Shown here in pieces: positions 35,063-45,177 of a stretch of 64,000 bases of DNA. Position 1 is the first letter of the stretch. Every line of letters starts with the position of its first letter. The position numbers were made by a program, and so were the translations under genes. The stretch is from Tanypteryx hageni. Its lineage: Eukaryota; Arthropoda; Insecta; Odonata; Petaluridae. The stretch spans positions 186,942,564 through 187,006,563 of the forward strand of contig CM054112.1 in the NCBI GenBank assembly GCA_028673005.1, in the 5' to 3' direction. Below the pieces are notes generated by a model. The model did not search any database. It was not told the origin of the DNA and saw only the letters and a list, made by a program, of their open reading frames with translations.

Positions 35063-35383
35063 TTTTAAACATTCTGTATAAATACATCCATATTAGAAAT
35101 TTTTTTGATTTTTATTTTACTGCATAATTCCCTCTGTATAAATACATCCATATTAGAAATTTTTTATTTTTATTTTACTGCGTAATTCCCCATATTTTTA
35201 TTTTTTCAAGCTACTTGTAGTTTTAGTTTTTATTCGACAATTTTAAAAAATAACTGTATATTCAAGTTTGGATTAGCGGCGAATCATCCTGCGGCGAATC
35301 ATCCAGTGGCGAATCGTCCTCGCGGCGAATCGGCGGCGGCGAGTTGTCCCATCCCGCCGTCGACATAACGTCCGAGTACCCTT

Positions 35384-36000
35384 ATGGGCACGTCTGGTCC
35401 GTCCGTCCTAACTTTCATCTGCTAAACCGCTGGACGGATTTTAATAAAATTAAGTACGAGTGATCATTATTAAAATTTATCGCCCAATTGTAATTTTGAG
35501 CTCAATCCGTCAATTATAACTTCCACTTGACATAATTACTTTAATAAACGTATACTCGTATCTCGTTAAATGGCATCCGTCAAGCAACAATGAAATACCA
35601 AACTTTTCTCTCCTTAGCTCTTATACGATCTGTAAGGTATACATTAAAAAATTGATTCGGATAGAGAACAACATTTACTACAAGAAAGTTCGTGAGACCA
35701 CATACTTACGAGTTATAGTTTCGGAGATAGAAATTGTAGAATATCCCGCGCAAAACATCGCATGTTTTGTTTACATCGATCATTAACGCGTTTTTCTCAG
35801 CAAACAACAATCCATGTTTTTTTATCCCACGCCCTTAAATGATCTGTGAGCTATAGTTTAAAAAATTTATTCGGATATTTACTACAAGATAGTTCTCGAG
35901 ACTATATAATTACGACTATAGTTTCGGAGATAAGAATTCGAGAAAATTCTGAGCAAAACATCGCATATTTTGTTTACATCGATCGCGAAGACGGTTCAAC
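35384..36000 (+). repeat. Interspersed repeat family F2, copy 2
   Basis: Inverted relative to 22720-23425, with the same two tandem units (TCGGATAGAG at 35657 and TCGGATATTT at 35871, 214 bp apart). It begins right at the outer edge of the Foldback-like element. Confidence 0.72.
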
Positions 36001-36111
36001 CAGCAAAGATGATCCAAACAGAACTTGTGATGCCTACTTTCCATTTAATCATTTATTTGATACTTACGTTGGCTTTAAAAGTTTTAAAGTCGTCGCGGAT
36101 ATGTAGCTCAT

Positions 36112-36700
36112 TGTGTTCCCAAATTTCATAATTTAATGTTATAAAATGCTACAAATACATTCGAACGGAATATTAAATTGATCACGCGTATTTGTGCGGC
36201 AAAAATAACACGTGTTCGTATTAGAAAATACCGAATCTGAGTCTAACAATATAGTTGTTGCTATGGGAACACTCTCGTAATGAGTGATAAAAACTGCAAA
36301 ATCGCCAATATTTACTCGAAATTCTAAGAAATACAATCTATAAGCAAAATTATACGATAAAAATTAGAATCTTCATTCCCTTCCTCGGAGAATATTACAA
36401 AACTCGCTCCGATATTATAATTCCAAAATATTTTAATGTGCAAGAGAAAATTACCCTGCACGATGGATTTCAGATTTCCCATATAAATCAAATGGGAAGG
36501 GTAGTTCCTGGAATCGAACCCGGGACTTCAATATCCGCAACAAAAACTATTATCGGGAGCTCGGCCCATGTAGCAAGAGATTTCCACCAAGTTTCATGAA
36601 AATCGGTCAATTGGTTCAAAAATTAATAGAGGGGACGGACAGACAGACAGACACAACGACAAAACTATAAGCCTACTAGGGTAATTGCCCGTCAAATATG
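36112..36700 (+). repeat. Interspersed repeat family F3 with B-box and GACAGACA tail
   Basis: Related copies: 54285-54480 with 55440-55800 (same strand) and 40080-40440 (opposite strand). The shared order of blocks is CCCAAATTTCATAATTTA, ACAAATACATTCGAACGG, GATATTATAAT..., CCTGGAATCGAACCCGGGACT (reverse B-box), TTTCATGAAAATCGGTC and a (GACA)n run. The CATGAAAATCGGTC plus microsatellite ending is common in invertebrate retroposons. No coding seen. Confidence 0.65.
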
Positions 36701-36777
36701 ACGGGATTTTAATAAAAGTATCCCAAATATATTTGATTTCGATATGAAAACTCAATAAGATATGCTAAATGATGAGC

Positions 36778-36870
36778 CCCTTCCCTCCCTCTCGCCGTAA
36801 ATGTAAGAAGGGACTACATAGTCTCAATTTCGCCCTAATAAAGTCGTTTGTCTGTCTGTCTGTCTCCCTC
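36778..36870 (+). repeat. Retroposon 3' end with hairpin, AATAAAG and (TGTC)n tail
   Basis: AAGGGACTACATAGTCTCAA, then TTTCGCCCTAATAAAGTCG and (TGTC)n leading into a CT-rich run (36870-37130). The hairpin GACT-ACAT-AGTC has a stem different from the 17-kb copy but still pairing. The CT tract is followed by the same 120-bp sequence that flanks the GA tract at 16370-16450, so the two loci are copies of a longer unit. Confidence 0.65.
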
Positions 36871-37130
36871 CCTTCCTCTCTTTTCCCTTCTCTCTCTCTC
36901 TCTCTCTCTATGCCTCTCTTTTCTCCCACCTCCCCTCTCTCTCATTCCCTCCTGTCACAAGCCATAGCTCTCCCTCTTTTTCTCCATCTCCCTCTTTTTC
37001 TCCATCTCCCTCTTTATCTCTTTCCTCCCGTCCTTTTCTAATTCTATACCTCCCTTACTCTCTATGTACCTTCCATTCTATATCCCTTCCCTCCTATCTC
37101 CCTCCCCACATCCCCCTCTCTCTTACTCTA
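36870..37130 (+). repeat. CT-rich tract
   Basis: Pyrimidine-rich simple sequence (CTCTCTCT, CTCCATCTCCCTCTTT), a continuation of the retroposon tail. Serine/proline/leucine frames are artefacts. Confidence 0.85.
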
Positions 37131-37289
37131 TATCTATATAGTCGTTTAGATAAGCAAAAGAATCCATACTAAATCCCAGTCCCATTAGGATCACATAATT
37201 TTGCGACAATTTAAGGCAATCTATGCAATCTAACAATAACAAAAGGCTACTTCTGTCCCTTTGTGGCTCCTTCTGTCACGCTATAAAAA

Positions 37290-37700
37290 TGCAAATAACT
37301 CGATAATGGAACGAGATTCATTTTTGATGTTTGGCAGGAATGATCGATTCACATATTGTAAGATGATGACGAAAATAAATCTCGAAAAAAGTCCTAGGTT
37401 CGACCCCAAGGTAGGCATTTCCCATATAATAACACTTAAAAATCGACTTTGTGACTTGCAGGCTTTTATTCTTTTTGAGATCTAAATTAGAAAGAATTAC
37501 CCTATGATCTTCGGAACTAGACCATTTTAAATAAAAAACTATGAAGTTTCTTATTCTGTTCATCTTTTTCCTCTTACAATTCGAAATTTCTCATGTTAAA
37601 CGTTTAATTCACATATTTTGGGGAAATCTTGCCATTTAATGGGATGTTGCCATGCCATTGTTAAACCTCGAAATCCTATTGTTATTTCACCCTTAATGGT
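37290..37700 (+). repeat. Interspersed repeat family F1, copy B
   Basis: Same strand as copy A (15785-16260), with the B-box-like TAGGTTCGACCCC block. It pairs with copy C (38030-38470) as an inverted repeat with about 330-bp arms and a 330-bp spacer, giving a foldback arrangement. Confidence 0.6.
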
Positions 37701-38029
37701 GAAAGCGTGCTTTCAATCCTCTTACAATTAGTACGAGAGAGAGAAGGAGAGAGAAATTCTTTTTATAGCAACATTCGTTGCGTTATTTACGAAAAGGAGT
37801 ACATTTGAATGTAGAACATTTATCATTTGCATATTAAAATTAGGTACTTAGAATCATCGTAGGAGTTCGAAACTTGAAACAACGAACGCCTAAAAGAAAG
37901 AAAGTTTGTTTTCTTGCCATCCAAAGAAAGTCAAGGTATATTTATGTTCATTTTTTATTTCACATAAAACTTTCCCGTTGAATTTCAACGTGCATCTCCT
38001 TAGTAGTATATATTACACGTACGTGGGTT

Positions 38030-38470
38030 GTGACAACAATTGATTCTCGAAGTTGAACAATGACGTGGTCGGCAAGGCAACATCCCGTTTAAAAGCCAAT
38101 ATTTTCCTAAAATATGTTATTTAAATGTTTAATATGAGAGATTTCAAAAGAAAAGCGGAAAAAGATTAACATAATAAGAAACTTCATTAATTTTCCTAAA
38201 ACAGTTTAAATTCGAAGATCGTACGTCAATTTTTTTCTAATTTTAATTTTCAAAACAATAAAAGCCTACACTTTAAAAAGTCGCTTTTTATGTGTTATCT
38301 TACGGGAAATCGAAATCGCCCCCCTGGAGTCGAACCCGGGTCTTTTTTCGTTTTTGTTTTCGTCATTTAATTTTTATATCTGAATCAAACATTCCTGCGA
38401 AATTTCAACCTTCCGCCTAATCGGGAAGTTTGTTAAAAAGTTCCATTGATGACGTCAGCGTTTCACACAG
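38030..38470 (-). repeat. Interspersed repeat family F1, copy C
   Basis: Inverted relative to copies A and B. It contains CTGGAGTCGAACCCGGGTCT. Immediately followed by the F2 copy at 38505. Confidence 0.6.
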
Positions 38471-38504
38471 ACAGAACTGGAAAACTATATGTAAGATTTC
38501 CATT

Positions 38505-38775
38505 CTGGAAAGGCTAAAAATCCGTATCTCTCTCTCCCATGCACTTATATGACCTATGTGGTATAGATTCATAAATTTATTTGAATAGAGAACAGCATTT
38601 AATACAAGATAGTCCCAGAGACCATATAATTACGACATATAGTTTCGGAGACAAAAATTCGAGAATCGCCCAATCTTTCGATACGTATTTCCCATTAAGA
38701 ACGCCTTTAAAATCTCTGCGTATTGCATTTATGGAGTATACTTTTCCATCTTGTTTTGGTATGAAGGGGTAAAAG
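38505..38775 (+). repeat. Interspersed repeat family F2, copy 3
   Basis: One unit of the F2 repeat plus the extension GCCCAATCTTTCGATACG...TTTCCATCTTGTTTT, which is found inverted at 22720-22830. Confidence 0.65.
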
Positions 38776-38844
38776 GTGCTGTGCTGGGAGGGTCATAAGT
38801 AATTCAATAGAAAATTCTTTATTAGAATCTGCCGTCGGTGAATC

Positions 38845-38887
38845 ACCACTGATGACGGCCGCTTTGCAACCGAGATGCGCATTTTGT
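38845..38887 (+). ncRNA. Degenerate hammerhead-ribozyme-like motif
   Basis: ACCA (38845-38848), CTGATGA core (38849-38855), one extra base, an imperfect helix II GGCCGC-TTT-GCAACC, then GAGA in place of GAAA, helix III ATG-CG-CAT, U17 and TTGT. Helix I has one mismatch and the invariant GAAA is mutated, so this copy is probably dead. It aligns over about 115 bp with the locus at 51264-51380. Confidence 0.4.
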
Positions 38888-40054
38888 TTTCGCCTATTTT
38901 ATGGTTACTGGAGATACCTAACCCGTAAACTCTTATGATTTGGTAATGAAATTCTTCTTCCATTCTTTTTGCGCATGTTTCAGCTCCCTTTCCTGCACGT
39001 GATCTCTCGCACCTCACGCATCTGGATGAGAAATGGCGATCTAGCCATCGGTCACGAAAAAAACCTCTCGACAATGACTTAAACACGAGAGTAATTCATG
39101 GAAATGTTGAAACGGCGACTCGGTAATGAAATATCGAAGGCGTCGTAAACGAGGAGATTACCGGAGAGATAAGGGAGGGAAACGTCAATAAGAGAGTAGG
39201 CAAACAGAATTTTTCCGAAAAGATGAACTCTTTCTCGTGTATCTGCGGCCATAAAGTTCCAACGATAACATTGGGTTTTCCCCAATTGAAGGTTTGCCGG
39301 AGGAGGAGAAAAACTTTTATGGAGAGCCGTCGGGCATGATGACGTGCGGTTTCCGGGATATTTTGGCAGATTAGAATTTAAGGAGATACGCGGTCGTTCG
39401 TAGATTTGAGCGCATTTGGAAATGAATTACACTAAAAAGATCGCGTCCCTTTCACGCATTTGTATAACCTTCAACCCGTAAAGATGAGCACATGTTCGAG
39501 CTTATCTGTATCATTCGCGATCGTATTCAAATTAAAAGCAGTTTACGGGTTCAATTGCGAGGCAATCTCAGCATTAAATTTAATCTTTTTTTTAAGGGTC
39601 TGAAAAAGTCGGTTTTAGAATTTTCTGAAGATTTTATTTATTTTATGTCTTCGCTCTGTCTGTCCGTCTTTGTTCTCAGTTAAATTAAAATAGCAAGTAA
39701 ACGGTTTGAGATAGAAGACTAAAATTTGCAAGGTGTATGTGATCTATGATGCCATTTATTACGCTGCCAAAGAATGTTTTTGTAAAAATATGCGGGCGGC
39801 AGAGGGTGCCTTCAAACATTTAAATTTGAGATTCTGAGCTAATAGCTATAGATAGAAAGTTAAAAATTTTTAATTAATTACTGAATAAAGTTCCTTATGT
39901 CATATAAATATATTATTTAATTCATAAAGAACTTTAAGTTCACAATTCTAAATAAACCCCGATAAATAAAACGCTCTTTTTCATATTGCGTCAGCAAATG
40001 AAGCTCCAATTTTTAGGCTGGTTTCTAAAGGAAACATAACCTTATGAAATGTTC
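38888..40054. other. No recognisable gene
   Basis: Mixed-composition DNA. Short frames have no family similarity. Confidence 0.4.
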
Positions 40055-40079
40055 CTGTGTGTGTGTGTGTGTGTCTCCT

Positions 40080-40440
40080 ACTAACAACTCTTACACCAAT
40101 GCAATGGACCGATTTTCATGAAACTTGGTATAAGGCTCGTGCCTCCTGGGTCCATCTCTGGGCTGTATTTCATTTCGCGAAGATTGAAGTTTTTTCCCTA
40201 TTTTTTTACATAGGAAATCTCTAAACCATCCTGCAGATGTGTTTTCTTTAATACATTAAAATATCTTAAAATTGTGATATCGGAGCAAAGTTTGTACCGT
40301 TCTAAGGGGAAAAGAATGTAAATTCTAATTATTATCGCCGAATTTTGATAATTAATCGTATTTTCTTGAATTCCTACTAAAACATAGTGTTTTCGCGTTT
40401 TAAATCGCATTTTATCGGATTGTTGTCATGGAGATGATTA
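40080..40440 (-). repeat. Interspersed repeat family F3, reverse copy
   Basis: Inverted relative to 36200-36650. It begins beside a (TG)n run at 40055-40074, contains GACCGATTTTCATGAAACTT (the reverse of the F3 CATGAAAATCGGTC block), then the reverse of the TGCACGATGGATTT block. The B-box segment is missing. Confidence 0.6.
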
Positions 40441-40675
40441 TTACCGAGCTCGGCTTGAACATAGACGAGTGAACAAATGGGATATTTTCTTTTCCGCTCG
40501 ACTACTCTTCAGCAATGGGCAGTTGATACAGACATATTAGAGTATAAACAGTAACATTTATTAAATTCGTTTATTTAAAAAAATGCATGCAAAATATAAT
40601 GTCAGAAAGAGATTTTGACATTGGTTTTAATATTTTAAACCTGATAATGCTCTATTAATTTGTTTTCCAAATTTT

Positions 40676-40919
40676 CTCTGTCATTGATAAACTATGAACT
40701 ACAAATGGTATTTATGGTATGAAAATTCCTTGGAATGACTAACACGTATTGAAACATTTCCTGTCAATATAAGTAATCAATTCGGAGCGTGAACTTTCTC
40801 TATCATTGATAAACTATGAACTACAAATGGTATTTATGGTATGAAAATTCCTTGGAATGACTAACACATACTAAAACATTTCCTGTCTATATAAGTAATC
40901 AATTAGGGACGTGAACTTT
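40676..40919 (+). repeat. 122-bp tandem duplication
   Basis: Two adjacent copies (TCATTGATAA at 40681 and 40803) with about ten differences between them. No coding. Confidence 0.9.
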
Positions 40920-42480
40920 GGGAAACCAGACTACATTAGTCCAGGTTTGGACTTCTTGTTATTTCAGTTTTAATATTTTATCAGTTTTTGCGAGTTTATT
41001 AAGGATTTGATAGGACAGAGGCCAGGACTCTGACGGACCAGCACCCTCCCTATTAGACTACATCTCATAAACTTACCGATACGTTTTTTTCTGTATTTTT
41101 GTAACCATAGTTTCATGAGGAAATAATTGAGATGGTTAAACATTGTTTTCCACAAAGTTGTTTTAAGGTGACGCCATCACTTCATGAGATCGCTAAAATG
41201 GATTGTGTACACCAACCTGAGGGAAAGACTAAGCAGCCCTTCTTTGTCTGGTCGATTCCTATATAACTATATGTATGGGGGGCAAGTGCTTCTGCCAGCG
41301 GAAATCTCTAAATAAATTTCTTGCCGATAGCTCAGTTCAATTGGATTGTTTTGAATTGAATCCATGCAAACTCACCGACGATAAAATAGAAAAATATTTC
41401 ATAAAAGAGATCAATCGAATACACAAGCAATAATGAAAACATTTGAAATTCACATCGATGACTTTCCACTTTATGGAATTTACTCATCATAATCATAGAA
41501 AAATTACTCGGTAACTTCCTTGAAATGTTTTTAATAAAAGATGATGATAAGTATGATAGTGCGATTGATATTTTACTAAAACCTTTTTGAGGAAGTAACA
41601 GTATTTTTCTGTGATCAATATTTGAAATTGGTCACATTAAGCCGAATGACTCGATATTTAAGCCACAGTTCCTGTTCTGATTTGCATTCGTCGAATTAAA
41701 GCTAATCTAAAATATATCAGTTAGTGTGCAGATCAAGGAAAAGTGACCAATAGTTTTGATAAAGATGTGGTTATTAATCCACCAATCCTGCTTCAATGGA
41801 GAGAGAGAGACAATTTTGATTGTACTATTGCGAAACTCTTAGGAAATTCCTTTGCGAGCTCTTTGATTTTTTATCTTAAACAATTGACGTTTTTCACGTA
41901 AATATAATTTTCCTGTCTAATTTACATTACAACAAAGCATAAAAATATTTCTCTAGTCTGATTGCTTTGATTCAGGTCATAGCATCACAAGTTTTTTGAC
42001 TTGACTAGAACGTGTCACACTCATTATAAGGGATCAATACGATTTAGAGGAAAAATTCCTCACGTCCTGCCCAAACATGACATTATGGAAATCCTAGAGC
42101 AGCTCCTAAATCGAAAAAAAAATATTTATTTGTTGACTTTATGCTTTTTCCAGAGATTGTATAATTTCGTTCGTCATATGTACTCCTTCCACCTTTGTAT
42201 GTATGCATGCATCACTATACATGCAGCGATAAACGCAACCTGTATCACTCTATTGCATTCTTCGAAAAAAAAATTGCCCACCCCAGGGTGAAATAATGAT
42301 CGTCCCCTTTACCATCAATGAAGATCCCCCGTAAGAAAAAAATGTTTTATTTTCCGAGAGTTATGCGCGCAACGAACCTACAATACGAAAACTTTTGTCG
42401 CAAAAGCAACTCGCGTCGGTTTATCCCAACTCATTTAAAAATATAAATAAATAAAATCACTAAAAAAACAACTCGAAACA
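40920..42480. other. No recognisable gene
   Basis: AT-rich. A reverse-oriented tRNA/SINE-like stretch may lie at 41015-41070 (AGACTACATCTCAT, CCAGGACTCTGACGG), too weak to call. Confidence 0.35.
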
Positions 42481-42481
42481 A

Positions 42482-42740
42482 AAAGAGAGACGGAGGGATA
42501 GAGAGAGAGAGAGAGATTTCGTAGAGGTGTGGTTTAGAGTGAGAAGAGGAGGGGAGGTGGAAGGGAGATGTGGAGGGGGGATGTGGAGGGGGGATGTGGA
42601 GGGGGGATGTGGAGGGGGGATGTGGAAGGGTGGAGGGGAGGGAGGGATCAGCCATAGACGCAGAACATTTTCTCCAGCCGGGAAAAAGAGGGTAAAAGGA
42701 GGAGACGAGAGAGAAAGAAAAATGAAACAGCAAAAAAATA
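42482..42740. repeat. GA-rich tract with 14-bp GATGTGGAGGGGGG repeat
   Basis: Purine-rich plus strand. Within it, four units of GATGTGGAGGGGGG (about 42563-42625) form a small minisatellite. Proline-rich frames on the minus strand are artefacts. Confidence 0.85.
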
Positions 42741-42889
42741 ACAAAAACATACACACGCTCTCAAAAAAGACGAAACGCGAGCCTTAATTTGAAAACATAA
42801 AGAAAATAAGACGCTACACCTCTGCAATCTCAATGGCTCTTTATTTTCTTTCGTCAAGGGACCTCGCTTTTTTATAAATCTACCATTGT

Positions 42890-43420
42890 CAACCCCTGCT
42901 CCTAACCCTCTTTACAGGGAAAAAATCCTCCTCTCCCTTACCCTTAATTCTCCCTACCTACTCCTCCCTACCTGCCTCCCACAATGTCTCTCCCCCTTCA
43001 TACGTTATGCCCCGCCCGCAAGAAGAAACCCACCCACGTATTTTTTCCTTCCTCCTCCGTGCTTCAATTGTTCTTTGACGGAGGTGGCAGACTGGTTTGA
43101 AGGGTGGCCGTGGAGAGTTCTGCGTCGGACCGAATTCATTCCGAACACGCGTCTTTAATTTTTTTCCTCTCTCTCTCTAACCCCCCCTCCCCCCTCTAAC
43201 CTCCAACTCCAGCCACCTCCCGAAGGCAACACCGCATTATTGAATCAAAGCCGGCCGCAGACTTCTCCGCCACTCCTCCTCAACTTCTTCTCTCCCTACC
43301 TCCTTTCCAAACCCGCCCAACTCTCCCTCGCATCCGCGCCACCTCTGCCCGCCCTGGGCCAAACGCCGGAGTCAAGTCCCATTTCTTTGCCGCATTTCAT
43401 TTTTCTCTCTCCCCGTCAGC
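42890..43420. repeat. CT-rich tract
   Basis: Pyrimidine-rich plus strand (CCTCCTCTCCC, CTCTCTCTAACCCCCC), the opposite strand bias to the GA tract 150 bp before it. A short mixed segment (43080-43160) interrupts it. No supported gene. Confidence 0.7.
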
Positions 43421-44393
43421 TCTCCGAGGAGAGAAAATTAAAATGTACGCACGTACATACGTGCACCCAGAAATAAACTTGGGTTTCTTTCTTCCTCGTG
43501 GAGGTCGTATAATTCGCTTCTCGCGTGGTTCGTTCAACTCGATGGTTTTGCAACAGAGCGAGGACTCGCGTAAGGAGAAAGGGAGAGAGAGAGAATATGG
43601 ATATTTTCTGGGATGAAATTTGCACACGAATGTGAAACTCCCCTCGAGAAGATAGTTCGACAAAAGAGGTGGTGATTGAAGCGAAGGTGGTTGAAAGAGG
43701 GGGGTTGAAATAGGAGAGGTGTTTGTTGGAAGAGGAGGTTGGAGGCGGAAGGTTGGAAGCGGGGGTTTGAAAGCGGGGTGAGCACCGCCCCACGCTTGCA
43801 GGTAGAGAGTCGAAAGGGTAGAGGAAGGCGCGAAATGACGCCCACGGATGAAAAGGAGAGGATTATGGGAGAACGCGGTGCGTGTATTCGGGTTATGTAG
43901 CGGGTCGAGATAAGTTTTAAACGTTACGCGAACGCTTGTTCTTCGGATCAATGAGGATGCAACGGAGTGAAAATGTCGCCTTTAAAATCGAACGAATTTC
44001 GCTTCTGCGGCCCGAAAGGTTAAAGCGATAGATTTTTGTTTAAACAAAGAGGAAGTCGAGTGCGGTGGATAAACGACGTGTCGCGCATCAAAGTACGCGA
44101 TGCGCGTAAAATGGTCAACATTGTTTCCGTAACTAGTTCGGGAAACGTTGATCGGGGAAATATTTGAGCGCACTCGGTATTTAAAGCAGCCTCACTTCGT
44201 GGAATTTGTCTTTTGGCGTCAATAAGTTGCGTTTGAGGCGATATGATTAAGCAAATACTCCAGTTAAAGGCCATTGTTTAATTATTTCAAAGAACTCGAA
44301 ATTTTTTTCCCCCCTTGATGACGTTAATTACGTCTAGGAACCACCGACTCATTTGACCGAATAATTAGTATTTAATTCATTGATTATTTAAGG
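43421..44393. other. Mixed, moderately GC-rich region without recognisable gene
   Basis: Minus-strand frames of 100-184 codons (43397-43951) are P/S/R-rich, overlap in three frames and show no family similarity. Confidence 0.4.
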
Positions 44394-45169
44394 CAGGCGT
44401 GTCAAATCGAAGAGGTATCAGGGCCGCATTGAAGCGATGGGTGTTATAGAAGGACCGCATTAGGATTAAAGTTGTTTAATGAGAGCCAGAGTTGGACAAA
44501 TAGACTATCTAGAAAAGGGGTGGGAAAACTTTTCAAGCCGCGATACCCTTTTCCTTAATTCAACTATTTGTGACCCCCTCCCTTCTTAGTTTAATTGCAT
44601 ACTGGCTAAAATTCGGCTAAGATAATCTAGTTCTACTATTACCAAGAAGACAAGAGTATACATTTTTGTTGCATTATTAAATTTAAAAATCATTAATAAC
44701 GGTACTTACAAAAATAATTTTAAGTGATGATATAAATTTATTCTTAATGAGATGGATGGGCTCGGATCAGACGTTAGAGTGGACATATTTTGAAAAATGC
44801 GCGTCGGGCTGGATGTGCCCATCGCCATCTGTTAACAATCAAAACAACTTTAAATCAACTGAACTATATTTTATTTTATAATAGATAATTTTAGGGATAT
44901 GTATTTTTCAGTTCGCGACCCCCGTTTGCCTAGCCCTGATCTAGATCGGATGACTGTTTTGCCCTTAATAAAAACAGTAATTTAGAAAACGTATTCTATT
45001 GAACCACAGTATCTATGAAGAATTCTTGTCTCATTTTCCCAAAATGAAATACATACATATACATACAAAATTTCGAGCGACTTATTTAAGACAAAAATTA
45101 GCATTCGGGCAGCAGTAAGGAATATAAAAGGCCGCATGCGGCCTGCGGGAGGCCAGTTAGTCATGCCTG
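44394..45169. mobile_element. Non-autonomous hAT element, outer
   Basis: The ends are CAGGCGTGTCA (44394 onward) and TG(A)CATGCCTG-type at 45169 (inverted CAGGCATGAC), with GGCCGC-rich subterminal sequence at both ends. This is the CAGG.GTGTCAAA style of hAT terminus. Flanking octamers are ATTTAAGG (44386-44393) and ATATAAGG (45170-45177), 7/8. A second element (44515-44938) is nested inside. No transposase coding. Confidence 0.75.
44515..44938. mobile_element. Non-autonomous hAT element, nested
   Basis: The left end is AAGGGGTGGGAAAACTTTTC and the right end, read inverted, CAGGGCTAGGCAAACGGGGG, variants of the hAT CAGGGGT.GGCAAAC terminus. Flanking octamers are ATCTAGAA (44507-44514) and ATCTAGAT (44939-44946), 7/8. 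424 bp long, non-coding, inside the hAT at 44394-45169. Confidence 0.7.
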
Positions 45170-45177
45170 ATATAAGG

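Larger units (their letters stand above)
34104..35383. mobile_element. Foldback-like element with tandem-repeat arms
   Basis: Left arm about 34104-34496 and right arm about 35055-35383 are inverted copies. Each has a GC-rich outer part made of short direct repeats (16-bp GTCCGTCGGCATACA units four times at 34110-34178; GCCGATTCGCC units at 34200-34330; their inverse at 35276-35345) and an AT-rich inner part (ATAAATACATCCATATTAGA region). The right arm has a 59-bp internal duplication (35074 and 35133). Long inverted arms built of direct repeats are the plan of Drosophila Foldback elements. The 560-bp middle has no recognisable transposase. Confidence 0.7.

Noticed and set aside
42431..43951. 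Proline/serine-rich frames up to 184 codons
   Set aside because: Low-complexity composition, overlapping in three frames, no family match.
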